This document shows positions 42,801 to 54,800 of a stretch of 64,000 nt of DNA, one piece after another (the stretch's first letter is position 1; each line of letters opens with the position of its first letter). The DNA comes from Paragonimus westermani (Eukaryota > Platyhelminthes > Trematoda > Plagiorchiida > Troglotrematidae). The notes under the pieces are model-generated. The model did no database searches and had not been told where the DNA came from. It saw nothing but the letters and a program-made list of their open reading frames with translations. Both the position numbers and the translations under genes were made by a program. The DNA lies in NCBI GenBank assembly GCA_008508345.1, contig QNGE01000843.1, positions 1 to 64,000 on the forward strand. The letters are read 5' to 3'.

Positions 42801-45800
42801 AGTGGCATGAATGTTGTCGTTGTTTAGCCGAGATATCTGTGAAGTGGGTATATTTACTGGCACGGGACAGTGAAAGCCGTAAGGAAGCTGTTCTGTTGAT
42901 GGTGGCTCACTTTCACTTATAGCTCGACTGTTTGCCTACAAGGTGTGGACATCTTCACGTTGAATAACTGAATATAGAATTAACTGTTAGCAGTTAGGCG
43001 CCTTTCCCATCGCCTGCTTTTTTCTTCCTTCGTCTTGTACAGGGTTTGCTTTTTTTTCTTCATGGTTCTGTGGCAGTTCTATGGCATCAGTGGTAACCAT
43101 TGGCGTATTGTTGTCTATAATGATCATGATAGTGATCCCAGGTATTTCAAACCTACATAGTGATTAACTGTTTGTGTGATTCCATATTAGTGAAGCTGTT
43201 CAGCAGAGTAAATGCTATTTTGAAAATCATTTGACTCTACTGAGCAAACAACGGTTGACGACAAAGATTTCCACTAAAACCTTTAATGTACCAAAAGTAG
43301 ACGGGATGTATAAACGAAGGGAAAACCCGCTTTGTAGCTGCGGAAGAATCCAAATACAAGTACTTAGATACGCATCAGTCTGCTGTTCAGTGTGGTTCAT
43401 ATTGCTGAACAACGTTCTGTGCATAACCCTCTCAGGGGAAATCTCGTCTGACAGACACCAAGTTAATTCTTTCGGAATTATTTCACTTTTAAAACCTCAT
43501 TGAAGAAAGTAACACTGAAGCACTCACAGGTGATACAACAAACCGTGTTTGAATCTAATATTTCTACGTACGAAGGATCCAGAAATCGCTACGCAGCTGT
43601 GCCATATATTCCTGATGCTGTTATCAACATAAGGGTGAAGCGTCAGTTTTTCCGAATCTACGATTCAATTGTACAGTTGACTACTGTGCACAAACATTTA
43701 TGGATTGCTTGTATATGTGGTCACAAACCGTCGCTGGATAAATCCTTTACGCTCATTTTCAGAAACATGAGTCAGTGTGGCCTTTTAGCAGTGCTTTTCT
43801 TAATGTCTGTTGATGCATTGCATGATGAATGACTTGCTTTAAATTTTTCCTCCTGTTTTCACGCTTACGTACACAGCGCAGTAATATGTCCTTTTATATT
43901 GAACTAATTCTTGCCTTGCAATTTCAGTGTCATACTGTCTTAGATCTTACCGATGAATTACTGACGAATGGTCGGAATTTGGACAAATTCAAGTTGAACA
44001 CCACACACATTCGATTGCAACCTTCGCATTGAAATAGACTTTTCAGCCAGTCTCTTCCGAAATGAAGCACCAGACTCTACTTTCGATTTTGATCGATCGA
44101 AGATCGGAATTTACAATCATGACTGTGTTAACCGCATGGATACTGTGTACGCTATCGAGGTGGTAGGGCATCTTGATCAGTAGCCACAAGTTAAGGTCGT
44201 TCAATGTTTAGATATAATTTGTTTGTGTTTAATTTGAGATGAGCGACGCAGTAGTCAGCAAGCTTGTCTCATAAAACCGTGATCAGAGTTCACATCCGTG
44301 CTGTGGCTCGATTATATATCACTGATCTGATCCAAAAAGCTGGAACTTCAAGTGCAGCGCTTCCTTTCGAAAGGAGGTGGCTGAAGGACCTATGGGAATG
44401 AGGAAGCTGTATCGATTTGTGAGTGGTTCGACTGGTACTAACCGAAATCCCTCAGTATTTATCATATCTAATTAGACATTGAACACGACCACCAGTTGAT
44501 AGCAACTATCGCTTCCCGCCACTTTTCGTTTTTTCAGAAAAGAGCATTGTACTTGAGTTTCGTTACTGTTAGGGCTCCTTACCAATACATATTCTTGTCA
44601 TGGCCGTGATTTGAATCCCCGGCTCAAGTTTGCCTGTGATAATTCAGTCGTGCCTAATGTGAGATAAGTGGCTCAGTGGTCAACACGGTTGTCTGATGAA
44701 AGCGTGGTCTGAATTTTTATTTCGGCTGTTTTTAGAGTGTGCATCACTAACGCGCCCTAACAAAATTGAGCCTCGAGTCTAGCGCTTCTTGTCCAAAGAA
44801 GCTGGCTGGAAAATTTTTCTGGATGCGAAAGCTGCGAACGAACATGAGTGATGTCAAGCTTAAAACTTACCACTGGGGTCATTTTTTTCGAGCGACAGAG
44901 GTTTCACCGTCATACTAAGCCACCGTGTGATTAACAAACACCTAGACCACAAAGGCCTGCACCTAAAGTCTCCCGATCTGTTCTGTGGAGTTTACACTGG
45001 ATACGTGGTGTATGTGAGTGAAACCACAAGGGGCACAGCACAAGACACTTGCGGTGTGCTATTTGTCGGCGTCTTTTGGCTTCGGTACGATGACGAAAGG
45101 GATGCCGCCGACTGTGACCATCCAAGCCAAAAAACGAGAAGCCCTCAGCCTTTCAAAGCAATCCGGTATGTCCAAATAAGGGCTATAGTAGCACCGTTTA
45201 CAGAGCAGAGCAAACAATCCACCAGACTACAATTATCAACCAATTCGAGTGATTTTCAGTCGTGGAAATTGAGAGCTCTGTCGTGATCACAAAACCGATC
45301 TCCTCGTGTGAGTTTAATACGAGACGATTCTGTTTTTTTTCGAGGTAAGATAAAAGCCATAAAACTAAATAGGAATGGAAGAACCTCCGCAGAAATCGCA
45401 GTATACTTCGGTGTCAACAAGGCGCTAGGTCACATTTGGTTGACATTCCGCTCGAACGTGTACTAACAGATGGACTAGCTACATTGTTTTCTTAGCTTTC
45501 AGATCAAAAATTGGAGCAACAAACAAACAAACAAACAAACAAACAAAAGAAATGACCGGAGTAATAATGCTGAACTTGACACAGGAAACTTGATTCACAT
45601 CACGAGATGGGCTGTAAAGCAATTAGGTGGTCGTGAAGGCTTATGCTCTTCAGAATTCCATGCTCAGATTAGAAGCGATCTCAAAATGCCAGCAAAACCA
45701 GAGAAGGGTAGAAATTGTAGGAGGAACAAACACGTCCATAACGTGTTTTATGCAGATTTATGGACAGTTTGGACAGACTTCCTCAGACAAAAGAAAAATT

Positions 45801-48800
45801 CCCTACATATTGGTATGCATTCTGTTTGAGGAAGTTCACTGTATATGAGTAGGTACAGTCAAACAGGCAGCCAATTGCAAACAGTCAAGTCCTAGTTCAC
45901 AATGAGCAGCACAGTTTCAGTGACCTATTTACAAATCAGTTTCCATTAAGAAGGTGACAACCAGGCTGAGATAACAATCCCACATGATAACTGGTAAATG
46001 ACAGATGTGTAATTTATATAAATTAGACAACACATATCTGACTACATACTTAGCATTCACGCTGACTTTTCGACCAGCCTGCTATTTGCAAACATTAAAT
46101 TTGATTTTTGCTCATGTTATTAGTTGTCAACCGATCCCCGTTGCTTGTCCTTAACCGAAACGAGTTTATGAATTTTCTCTATGCCCACTTGATAAGAAGC
46201 CTTATCACGAATGGTTGATTGAAATTCACGGGACGGTTAATGTGTCTTCTGTCAAGGTGATAGGGTAACCTGAGCATTATCCACAAACGAAATGTAGCTG
46301 AGCCTTCTCATGTGATGATTCGTCTGTGAAGCTTTGGAGTTTCACTGCAACGTGGCCAGCGAAGTCCCTCACTGGACCGAGGGATCAAATCACGGCCATG
46401 ACAAGAATATGTATTGGTAAGGAGCCCTAACAGTAACGAAACTCAAGTACAATGCTCTTTTCTGAAAAAACGAAAAGTGGCTGGAAGCGATAGTTGCTAT
46501 CAACTGGTGGTCATGTTCAATGTGTAATGAGATATGATAAATACTGAGGGATTTCGGTTAGTACCAGTCGAACCACTCACAAATCGATACAGCTTCCTCA
46601 TTCCCATAGGTCCTTCAGCCACCTCCTTTCGAAAGGAAGCGCTGCACTTGAAGTTCCAGCTTTTTGGATCAGATCAGTGATATATAATCGAGCCACAGCA
46701 CGGATGTGAACTCTGATCACGGTTTTATGAGACAAGCTTGCTGACTACTGCGTCGCTCATCTCAAATTAAACACAAACAAACTATCGAATGCAAACGCAA
46801 AGGATTGGAGGCATCACTAAGTGATCGGTTGCATATATGCTAATTCACTCATGTCTAATGTGAGTTTGGCGGTGGTAATTCACTACGAATCCAAAATTCC
46901 AGGATAACAAGCACACTGCTTATTAAGTGTGTTCAATGACTGCGTTTTCGTTGATATATAAGTGGCCAAACGACAAAGTTAAGTGAAAGCTGAATCGTCA
47001 TTTTTGTAGAGGCATAAACCACAGTAACAGCAAAATTTAGAACCTTCACTGATACATTAAACTTTCAGGCGGAGATGGTAGAACGAACCGCCGGCATAAA
47101 GATAAAATATTGACCATTTTCTCTATCATTCAACATATTTTTCCAGGGCGCAAATTGGAGGCTGTTTTATCGAATATGACTGCTGACGAAAAGTCTGCAT
47201 GTAACCCATGCTGTGAAGGTCATTAGCATCAACACTTTGCCTTACTCAATTCACTCATAACTTTCTCATTGATGATAGCATTTTACCAGAAATCCAAAGA
47301 TAAGCAGAAGCACATGTACCTTGTGTGATTTATCCTTCAAAACATGATGTAACGAACAAACACGTTATCGACTATTCATCAGGTAGTCAATATTGTCAAG
47401 GTGAAACAAGCAAAACACAAGTTCAAACGAAGTCAACCACGTCATAGATAGAACTGAAGACAAAGCTTTGGTACAACTGCATTACGCAAGCGAAACGGTG
47501 GGAGTTTGAGCGATCATGAAGAGGTTGGTGGGTCGTGGCAACCGCAAGCTATGATTCTGCTCAGTCAGTCAGACTGCAGCTGTGTGTTCGAATACCTGTA
47601 CACCAACTAGACTGCGTTTTCTCACGTTTGTTTCCTGATGCTCTTTGTAACAATATTTTTCTGAAACGACCGTTTCGACTGACTCGCCCTGTGTCTGTGT
47701 GACATGAGTGATCGTCTCATTTGATTAGTTTCGCGTCTTGTTGGTCATTCATGGTCATCGTTTGGTCCTATAAATTTGAAGTCTTATGACTTAATTCTGT
47801 CTAGTTCTTCCTATAAACATTTTTGCCGCATCTTTTATCCCTCTCGGTTTTGGGCCAGACGACTTGGAGACGATCAGATAGAAACAGGCACGCGGTTTGA
47901 CAACATAGTGTGCTTTGTCTCCTAGTGACTGATTCAGTATACATGTTACCTTTGAACGGCGACGAAATATACAATGCATTCTTTTGCACTATGGATACCT
48001 TTCCCTCTCTCTTGCGACGCTGCATAGTCTTGTTTACAAATCGCTCTGATATCGGTTTGAGGTCAGTAGTGTCCGTACGGACGAAATTCTGTTGAATACT
48101 CTCCTCTGTACATATTCTCATGACTCTGTCAGTCAGGTAGTTTATGGACGTTCCTTTTTACATCACTCGAACAACCTTAGGCTGTCGCAATTCAGTTGGA
48201 TAATCCATCCTTGTGTACACAGAAACACTTTGTTCACGTCTTGCGGTTGCCATAACCCACCACCCACATCAATTTACAAATTGGTCGTATCACAATTGAG
48301 ACCTCTCACTCGGTTCTAAGTTTTATTGCCCACAACGTATGACATAACGGTTCGAACTTCAGGTGTAATTTGAGGAAGATTTTGGTCAAACACAAAACTT
48401 AATCCCAAATTCGTATGGTGAACTTGAGTTACTTAAAACCATACTTGTTAACTGCTGTCAGTCATACTGTAAGCATGCATCAAGACCGAGAAGGCACTTA
48501 ACTCAGTAGCACATGAATTCCCTAAAGGGGTTTCAGCAAAATCCAGTTATTCTCCTCAGCAGATCAGGTGAAAAGGATACGCCAGACAGTGAGCTCGAAC
48601 TCATACAGAGTGTACTCCGTGATAACGGCTGTCCGGAACACTGTCCACCAAAAACGTGATCAGAGCGTCAACTGAACCTGACATGTAGGACGTAAGAAAG
48701 AAGCCTCTGTTCACTCGAGTGCAGTTCAAAGGTGGAGATACCGCAGAATGACTGATAAATGGACTGAACCAGGCAATCAGCAAGATCTATGCCACGGCTG

Positions 48801-51800
48801 AATTCAGTGTCCAGTTCATCACATCCCCAGCTCTCAGGTTTTATAACAACGATAGACTGTCAGTTCATACATCCTCTATGTATACCTACTCTTTTAACTG
48901 TGCCTGTGGAGCTGGTCACGTTGGTCAAACCTCAAGATATCCTTCGAATTGAATCCGGGAGCACCATCCAGGGTGGTTGGGGCTCAGAGGAACACGACCG
49001 GCCAACAGCACTATCCTTACTCACCCGATTGAAATTGAACACCAACTGAACACTGATCAAACCTACCAAGTAGTCTGTCTCATGGCAATTAACTGGTCAA
49101 AGGCTATGCGAATGAAAACACTTTGTACTTCCGAGACTACCGGAATCAGACTGCTCGAACCGATAATGCGTCATCGAAAGCGGTTTGTTCAAACGCTGTA
49201 TATCTTGGCCACAAAACCATCCAATACGTGGTCAACATGCACTGTCAAACCAATAACTGAGCATGACTTAATGTCCCATTGAAGTCATCGCCAATGATTA
49301 GTGATGTAGTTCCTCTGCAATAGGTCCGCTCGATATTTCAGTCGAACCCCATTAACTTCTTATGTAACTGTACCGAGCTGGAGATGAATCATCGAAAATA
49401 TATGTTCACCAATATGTCATTATAATCATACCATGGTCTATTATACCTCCATGGTTCCATTGGCGCCATAATTGTGACAACTGTATCAACATATCTCCAT
49501 ATATATGTATATATCGGTGACTTGTGTGACTTCATTTGAACTTGTTACTTGTTTCGTTCCCTTCACTCTCAGAGCAAAGTTTCATGTAAATGTTTCAGAA
49601 TTGGCTTGATGATAAGTTACCAAAAACAAACGTGTTTTTGAGGATTTTCAATTTATCTTTTGATAAATTGGAGGATTTCGTTGGCTGGCCATGTCTGTGA
49701 TTAACATTGCAGAAAAAATTCTGTGAACGTCTTTTGGAGCAAGCTATTCAGTGTTCAATCGTCAAGAGTGATCAAGAGCAGTAAACAATTTTCTCAGAAT
49801 AAAGATGAATCGATTTAACAAAACCAATACGTTAGAATAAAATACTTGTGAACCCTCTCTATTCATACGGTAGATTTCCCAAAACTTTTACAATTAACTG
49901 TTGAATGATGAGTAGTCGGAGATTTGGTTTGTTTTCAAGTTGACACATTTGATCACATTTGATCGCAGCCTTCGAATTCAGATAGACTTTCCGGCCGGCC
50001 TCTTTCGAAAACCAGCATTAGACTCGAGTTTCGCTCTCATTAAAGCTCGTCTGTAGTGCATATTCTTGCCACGGCCGGGATGGACAACTTGAAAATAAAC
50101 TAAATCCCCGTCTACTCATCAGTAATCTAAAATATCGCCTTGTGGGTTTAATGAGTTCAGTGATCTCGACCTGTCTCGGAAGTCCTAATCGCGGGGTTAT
50201 CGATTGGAGTTAACAGGCAGTAACTGTGTCTCCTCTCGAGACGATCGGGCAACCTGATCATTGCTCACAAGCCAGAGTGGTTGAGCGTTCAGATTTGATG
50301 ATTCGGTCGTGCCTAATGTGAGGTCAATGGCGCAGTGGTTAACACGGTTGCCTCATGATTGGAATGTCCGGAGTTCAAATCCCGGCCGTGGCAAGGATAT
50401 GCACTACTGACGAGCTCTAATGAGAGCGAAACTCGAGTCTAGTGCTTCTTTTCGAAAGAGGCTGGTTGGAAAGTCTATCTGAATGCGAAGGCTGCGATCA
50501 AATGTGAGCGATAGTCAACTTGAGAACTGTTGAATGGTTCATCACTTGAATTGTTAACGTTGTCTGCTGATTAACAATCAGTTTCAACGATTAACCGCTG
50601 AAGTCTTATGGCTTATGTGGCAAATAAGCCAGGCACATAAAACCAACAATTAGGAATGACAGTAGATATCGGTGTAAATTGCTTTATAACGTCTCATTAC
50701 ATTTAGATGTTTTAAGTGATTTGTAGATAAATTTTCAGACTAATGATATTGTGATACTACTGGTGGCTTCCTCACACGTCCTTGTATGTTCAATGATCTT
50801 AGCAGAAGGCAATCTACTTAAGTAGGTACCATTCACATAAGCTATTGTGGAATACTGTAGGAAATTAACTGAAACCTCTTTGTTCACTTCGCGTTTATGC
50901 TCAACTGGAGTGAACCCGATGATCAATTGTTGGTGTGACTTCACTGAATCAAAAGAACACCTTTTCACAGTATGTTACATTGTACATGTATAAAAAATGT
51001 GACCAGTTCGCTTAAGAAATCTTTCCGTAAAACAAGCACCCAAGCAACAGCCTTGTGATTCAGGGGATGGGAAATGACCTCAACAACTTGAATATAAAAC
51101 TGTTTAACTTTTTCAAATCAAATGGAGTTGGACAGTCTGGTTCACTTTGGGTTTCGAGTAAATTAAGATTGTTTGACCTATTGTACAATATATTTATCAT
51201 TATGGAAGCTCTGCGCTTTCCAGTGCGTCAATAGTACAATGGTGATTCTCATTATGTCTGTAAAATGTAGTTCAATAACACATGAACTATGTTTTCATGT
51301 GTTATGTTTTAAAAAATTGAAAGCTTTCATAACTACCCTCGTCTTACTATTTGCTCAAAAATGGTTGTAAATTTTCCTACTAATTCAATGTTTCCCATAT
51401 CTGGTCGCACTATCAGAGTGGGTGGCTACACACCTCAGGCTGGATGACGGCCAATAGGGCGTGAATGTTGTCGGTGGCTGGCCAAGTTTTCCGTAAAATA
51501 GCTATACTTAATGGTGCGGGATAGTGACTATCATAAGAACCTTGTGCTGATGATTTGTTACTTCCACTTATGGTTTGGTTGTTTGTTTGCAAAATCTGGG
51601 TACTTCAAAGTTAGTTCTTTTTAGTGCAGGCAGCATGGTAACTAGGTCCCTTTCGTGCTCTTCCATCTCGGTCCTTATCTTGTTGGCTAGAGCTTGCTTT
51701 AAACCTTTGGCAATTAAACGTTAGTGAGAACCACTAGTGCATTGTCATTGATGATGACAATGAGCATCTGAACGTTGAAAGTCAATCTAGTCGGTTCGTA

Positions 51801-54800
51801 TTTCTCGTTTATGTATACTGCAAACTACCCCCAATTTTACATAGGGGATCTTGGGAACAACATTAGGAGAACATTGAACGTTGAGATCCCACCTGGTGGG
51901 GCAGTAACCCGAACTTAGACAGCCAACTTTATGAACAAAAGACTTTGTAAATGCTCTGAAAACAAAAAGATTTAGTAGACAGTGCAAATGAACTTGAACG
52001 CAATAATGAGAATACAATTTCAGCATACCTGGCAATGTCCGCATCAATCGAAGACACATGTGGATTCAGTTGGCGATATCGTTGAATAAAATCATCCTTT
52101 GGCAATTCCCAAATTTCACGGAATTGATCCCAATAACTAAGTGGCTCTTGCACTGCGGAGCTAATCTCCTGCATTCCTCGTTTGATGCTGACTTGAATCT
52201 TATTGATTTCTTCATCGTTTGTGATCGCATCGTTGATGGACTAGATTGAAATAAATACACTCATTAGTACAATTAAAGCTAAAAAAAATGTTAGCGGGAA
52301 TATTTCAGTTTAAGGTCTATTAACACAACTCATTAAACATAATCAACAGTCCTATATTTTCGTGCCTTCCCGTCCCCTTCTTTTTTCGTCTTTCTTCCCA
52401 TACAGGGTTTGCTTTTTCTTTATAGTAGTGTGGCATTTAAGGATCAATGATTCACACGGATGTATTTCTGTCTATGATGATGAAGATGATGCTGGTTACC
52501 TTGACTGTGAAGTGGAATATGCTAGAAAAAGCAACGTTGCTGAAAAGGTTATAGAATGATACTAATACTAACAACAGTAGCCAGAGTAGCGACAAACGTA
52601 CACAGGCACATTCTGAAGACATCAAAAAGGCACATAATTTACGTGTAAAGCTAAACTGCCCTGTTGAGTCGGAGCGAATTCGTTTGACCGTTACCTTAAA
52701 ACACATTAAAGTACGTGATCATTCACTAATTTGAATAGCCATTTACACTAGCTTGAACTCTGCACATTATTGGACCATCTCTTTTATCATGATCCCAACC
52801 TAAGACCGAGAAGGAGAAGAAGACGTGATAACACCAGACATTGGAAATAACGAGTCAGAATCAGGCCACAGAGGCTCCGAAGATCTAGGGCGAAACGGTC
52901 ATCATACATGACCGACAAGATGCACAGCAGACCAGACGAGATAATCGTGTGTGTTCGTTGGGTCGTTAGAACGCATCACATTACGGTTCATATAGCGTAC
53001 AGACGTTGGACTGCACGGCTGCAATCTGATTGTCTTAGTGCAGTGATACAGATCAGTTCACCCGCAGCCGGATCGATCTACCAATATGACTTGCATCGCT
53101 TTGATTGGTTCGTTAGGAGATGCGCCTTCTAACACACGTGTGCCAAGAAACAATTTCGTTATTGGAAACAGTAGTTACCGGTGCCCGTAACAACTAGTAA
53201 ATAATTGAAACGTGCAATCGAGTGAATGATTAAATAATCAAACTTTATTCCGTTATCTCTTATAATACTTCATCGTAGGTGTATTCCATAGATTTTATGC
53301 TTTACATTTTTCACGAGAGCAACGGTTGTATATGCTACTGATGAATTTGCCATACAATGAGTGTCTCAGCTCCACTACGATTGGGACTATTCTCTCTTTC
53401 CAGGATCTAACAGATTAGGCGGCCATTTGGTCGTCTTTCGCCAACCTGAACACTCAGTAATGAGGTATAGGCGCATCTAACTACTTTAAGCTGTGTTCCT
53501 CGTCTCGCATACTTAGCAGTTTTTGTGAAATCTTCGTGTAGATGGTAGATTTTTTCCTTCGAAGTGTATCTATGGCAAAAAGCCGCCCAACAAATCACAG
53601 TCCTTATTGTCCAACTCAACGTTCTCACGCCAAGCGTGCCTGAGGCTATGAGCCAGAATTCCAATCCACAACACAACGACGGTTTCGACTCACACGTCGC
53701 GTGCACTTCTGCGTGGTTTATGCATGTGGATGACACTGTCTGTCGTGCGTTTTTTGCCTGCCACTCTTCGTCTGATAGATTCTGTTGGGCGATGGCTCAT
53801 CCGGTCGTTTGTGTTGTTTGCAATCTGTTCGCTATGGACTTCTAGACATATCTTACAGTCGCGTTGAGGTATTCTACCATGTGTTGGGATACTCCCATCT
53901 CTGATTTGGTCATTCGTCACACAATGTATTATCGGTAGGGATCCGACAGATCCCGTTGTACGGAATTCGGATAATACATTTTTTGATCTGTATGTGACAG
54001 AAGCTATGAAAATACACATAGTAACCAATCCGCTTTGGCTCCCTTTAATGTTCTGTATGGCACGCAGACTGATAGCAATATCCCAAAGTGGTGACGGTCG
54101 TGGAGGAAGACTGTAGCCGCAATTTTTCACACCACAGTAAAATCTAGATTCAATCATCCTATGAGATTCGCTTGAAATCTAACACATCCGCCTTGACAGG
54201 TTTCTTCAGTCTCATTCCTGACTACTGAGCGACGTATTTTATTCATTTCTGTACTCACAATGGCCTTAAGGGTGACCAGCTCTGGCTCGGATCAGAGCTC
54301 AAGGTAATAATGTTGTGGAATCATCTAGAAGATGAAAAATCAAATACAAAAGCGTGAAAATTGATTAAAACGGCCGAGTGGAAAAACGGTGCATGGTATG
54401 AATGTAGGTGAGCTGTCGAGCTCGGTACATCGCCATCTGCCGTAGCCAATGATTTGCGCAATCACGAGAACCCCAACCGGATAGGCGGCAGCTAGCCACT
54501 TTACGCAAAGGAACAGTCATGGCTTTTATGGCTAGTAACCACGTCGTTGTTTGATAGTCATGCGGTTCCACCCAACAGTTGGTGGTCACAGCATATAGTA
54601 TCCGATATGGTAAATGTGCAGGTGGCACAGTGACTACGTGACCTAATCATCGTAGACTATGCAACGTGACTAGCTGATCAACGGATCACGACTCTCGAGC
54701 GTTCCTAACTACGCGCTTCAAAAGCGACTCTCCCATTTGATGTGAGCTTACTAGCGGAAGCAATCATGGTCAAGTGCAGCAAGTCGCGAACAGGTCAAGC

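Larger units (their letters stand above)
42016..52028 (-). other. Dynein intron 4
   Basis: 10 kb, the longest intron. Contains the non-LTR copies at 42290-43140 and 51440-51770, the inverted repeat 44218-46781, PLE-4, PLE-3 and several SINEs. 43141-43985, 46782-47639, 49426-49936 and 50531-51439 hold nothing recognised. Confidence 0.8.

Noticed and set aside
44218..46781. Terminal-inverted-repeat DNA transposon with 0.4-kb ends
   Set aside because: The arms are made of SINE pieces, no site duplication is visible, and the spacer has no transposase-like frame.
50327..50400. A- and B-box-like sequences suggesting a tRNA gene
   Set aside because: The stem pairing is poor, and the same unit with a fixed long 3' body recurs elsewhere in the window, so it is a tRNA-derived SINE.
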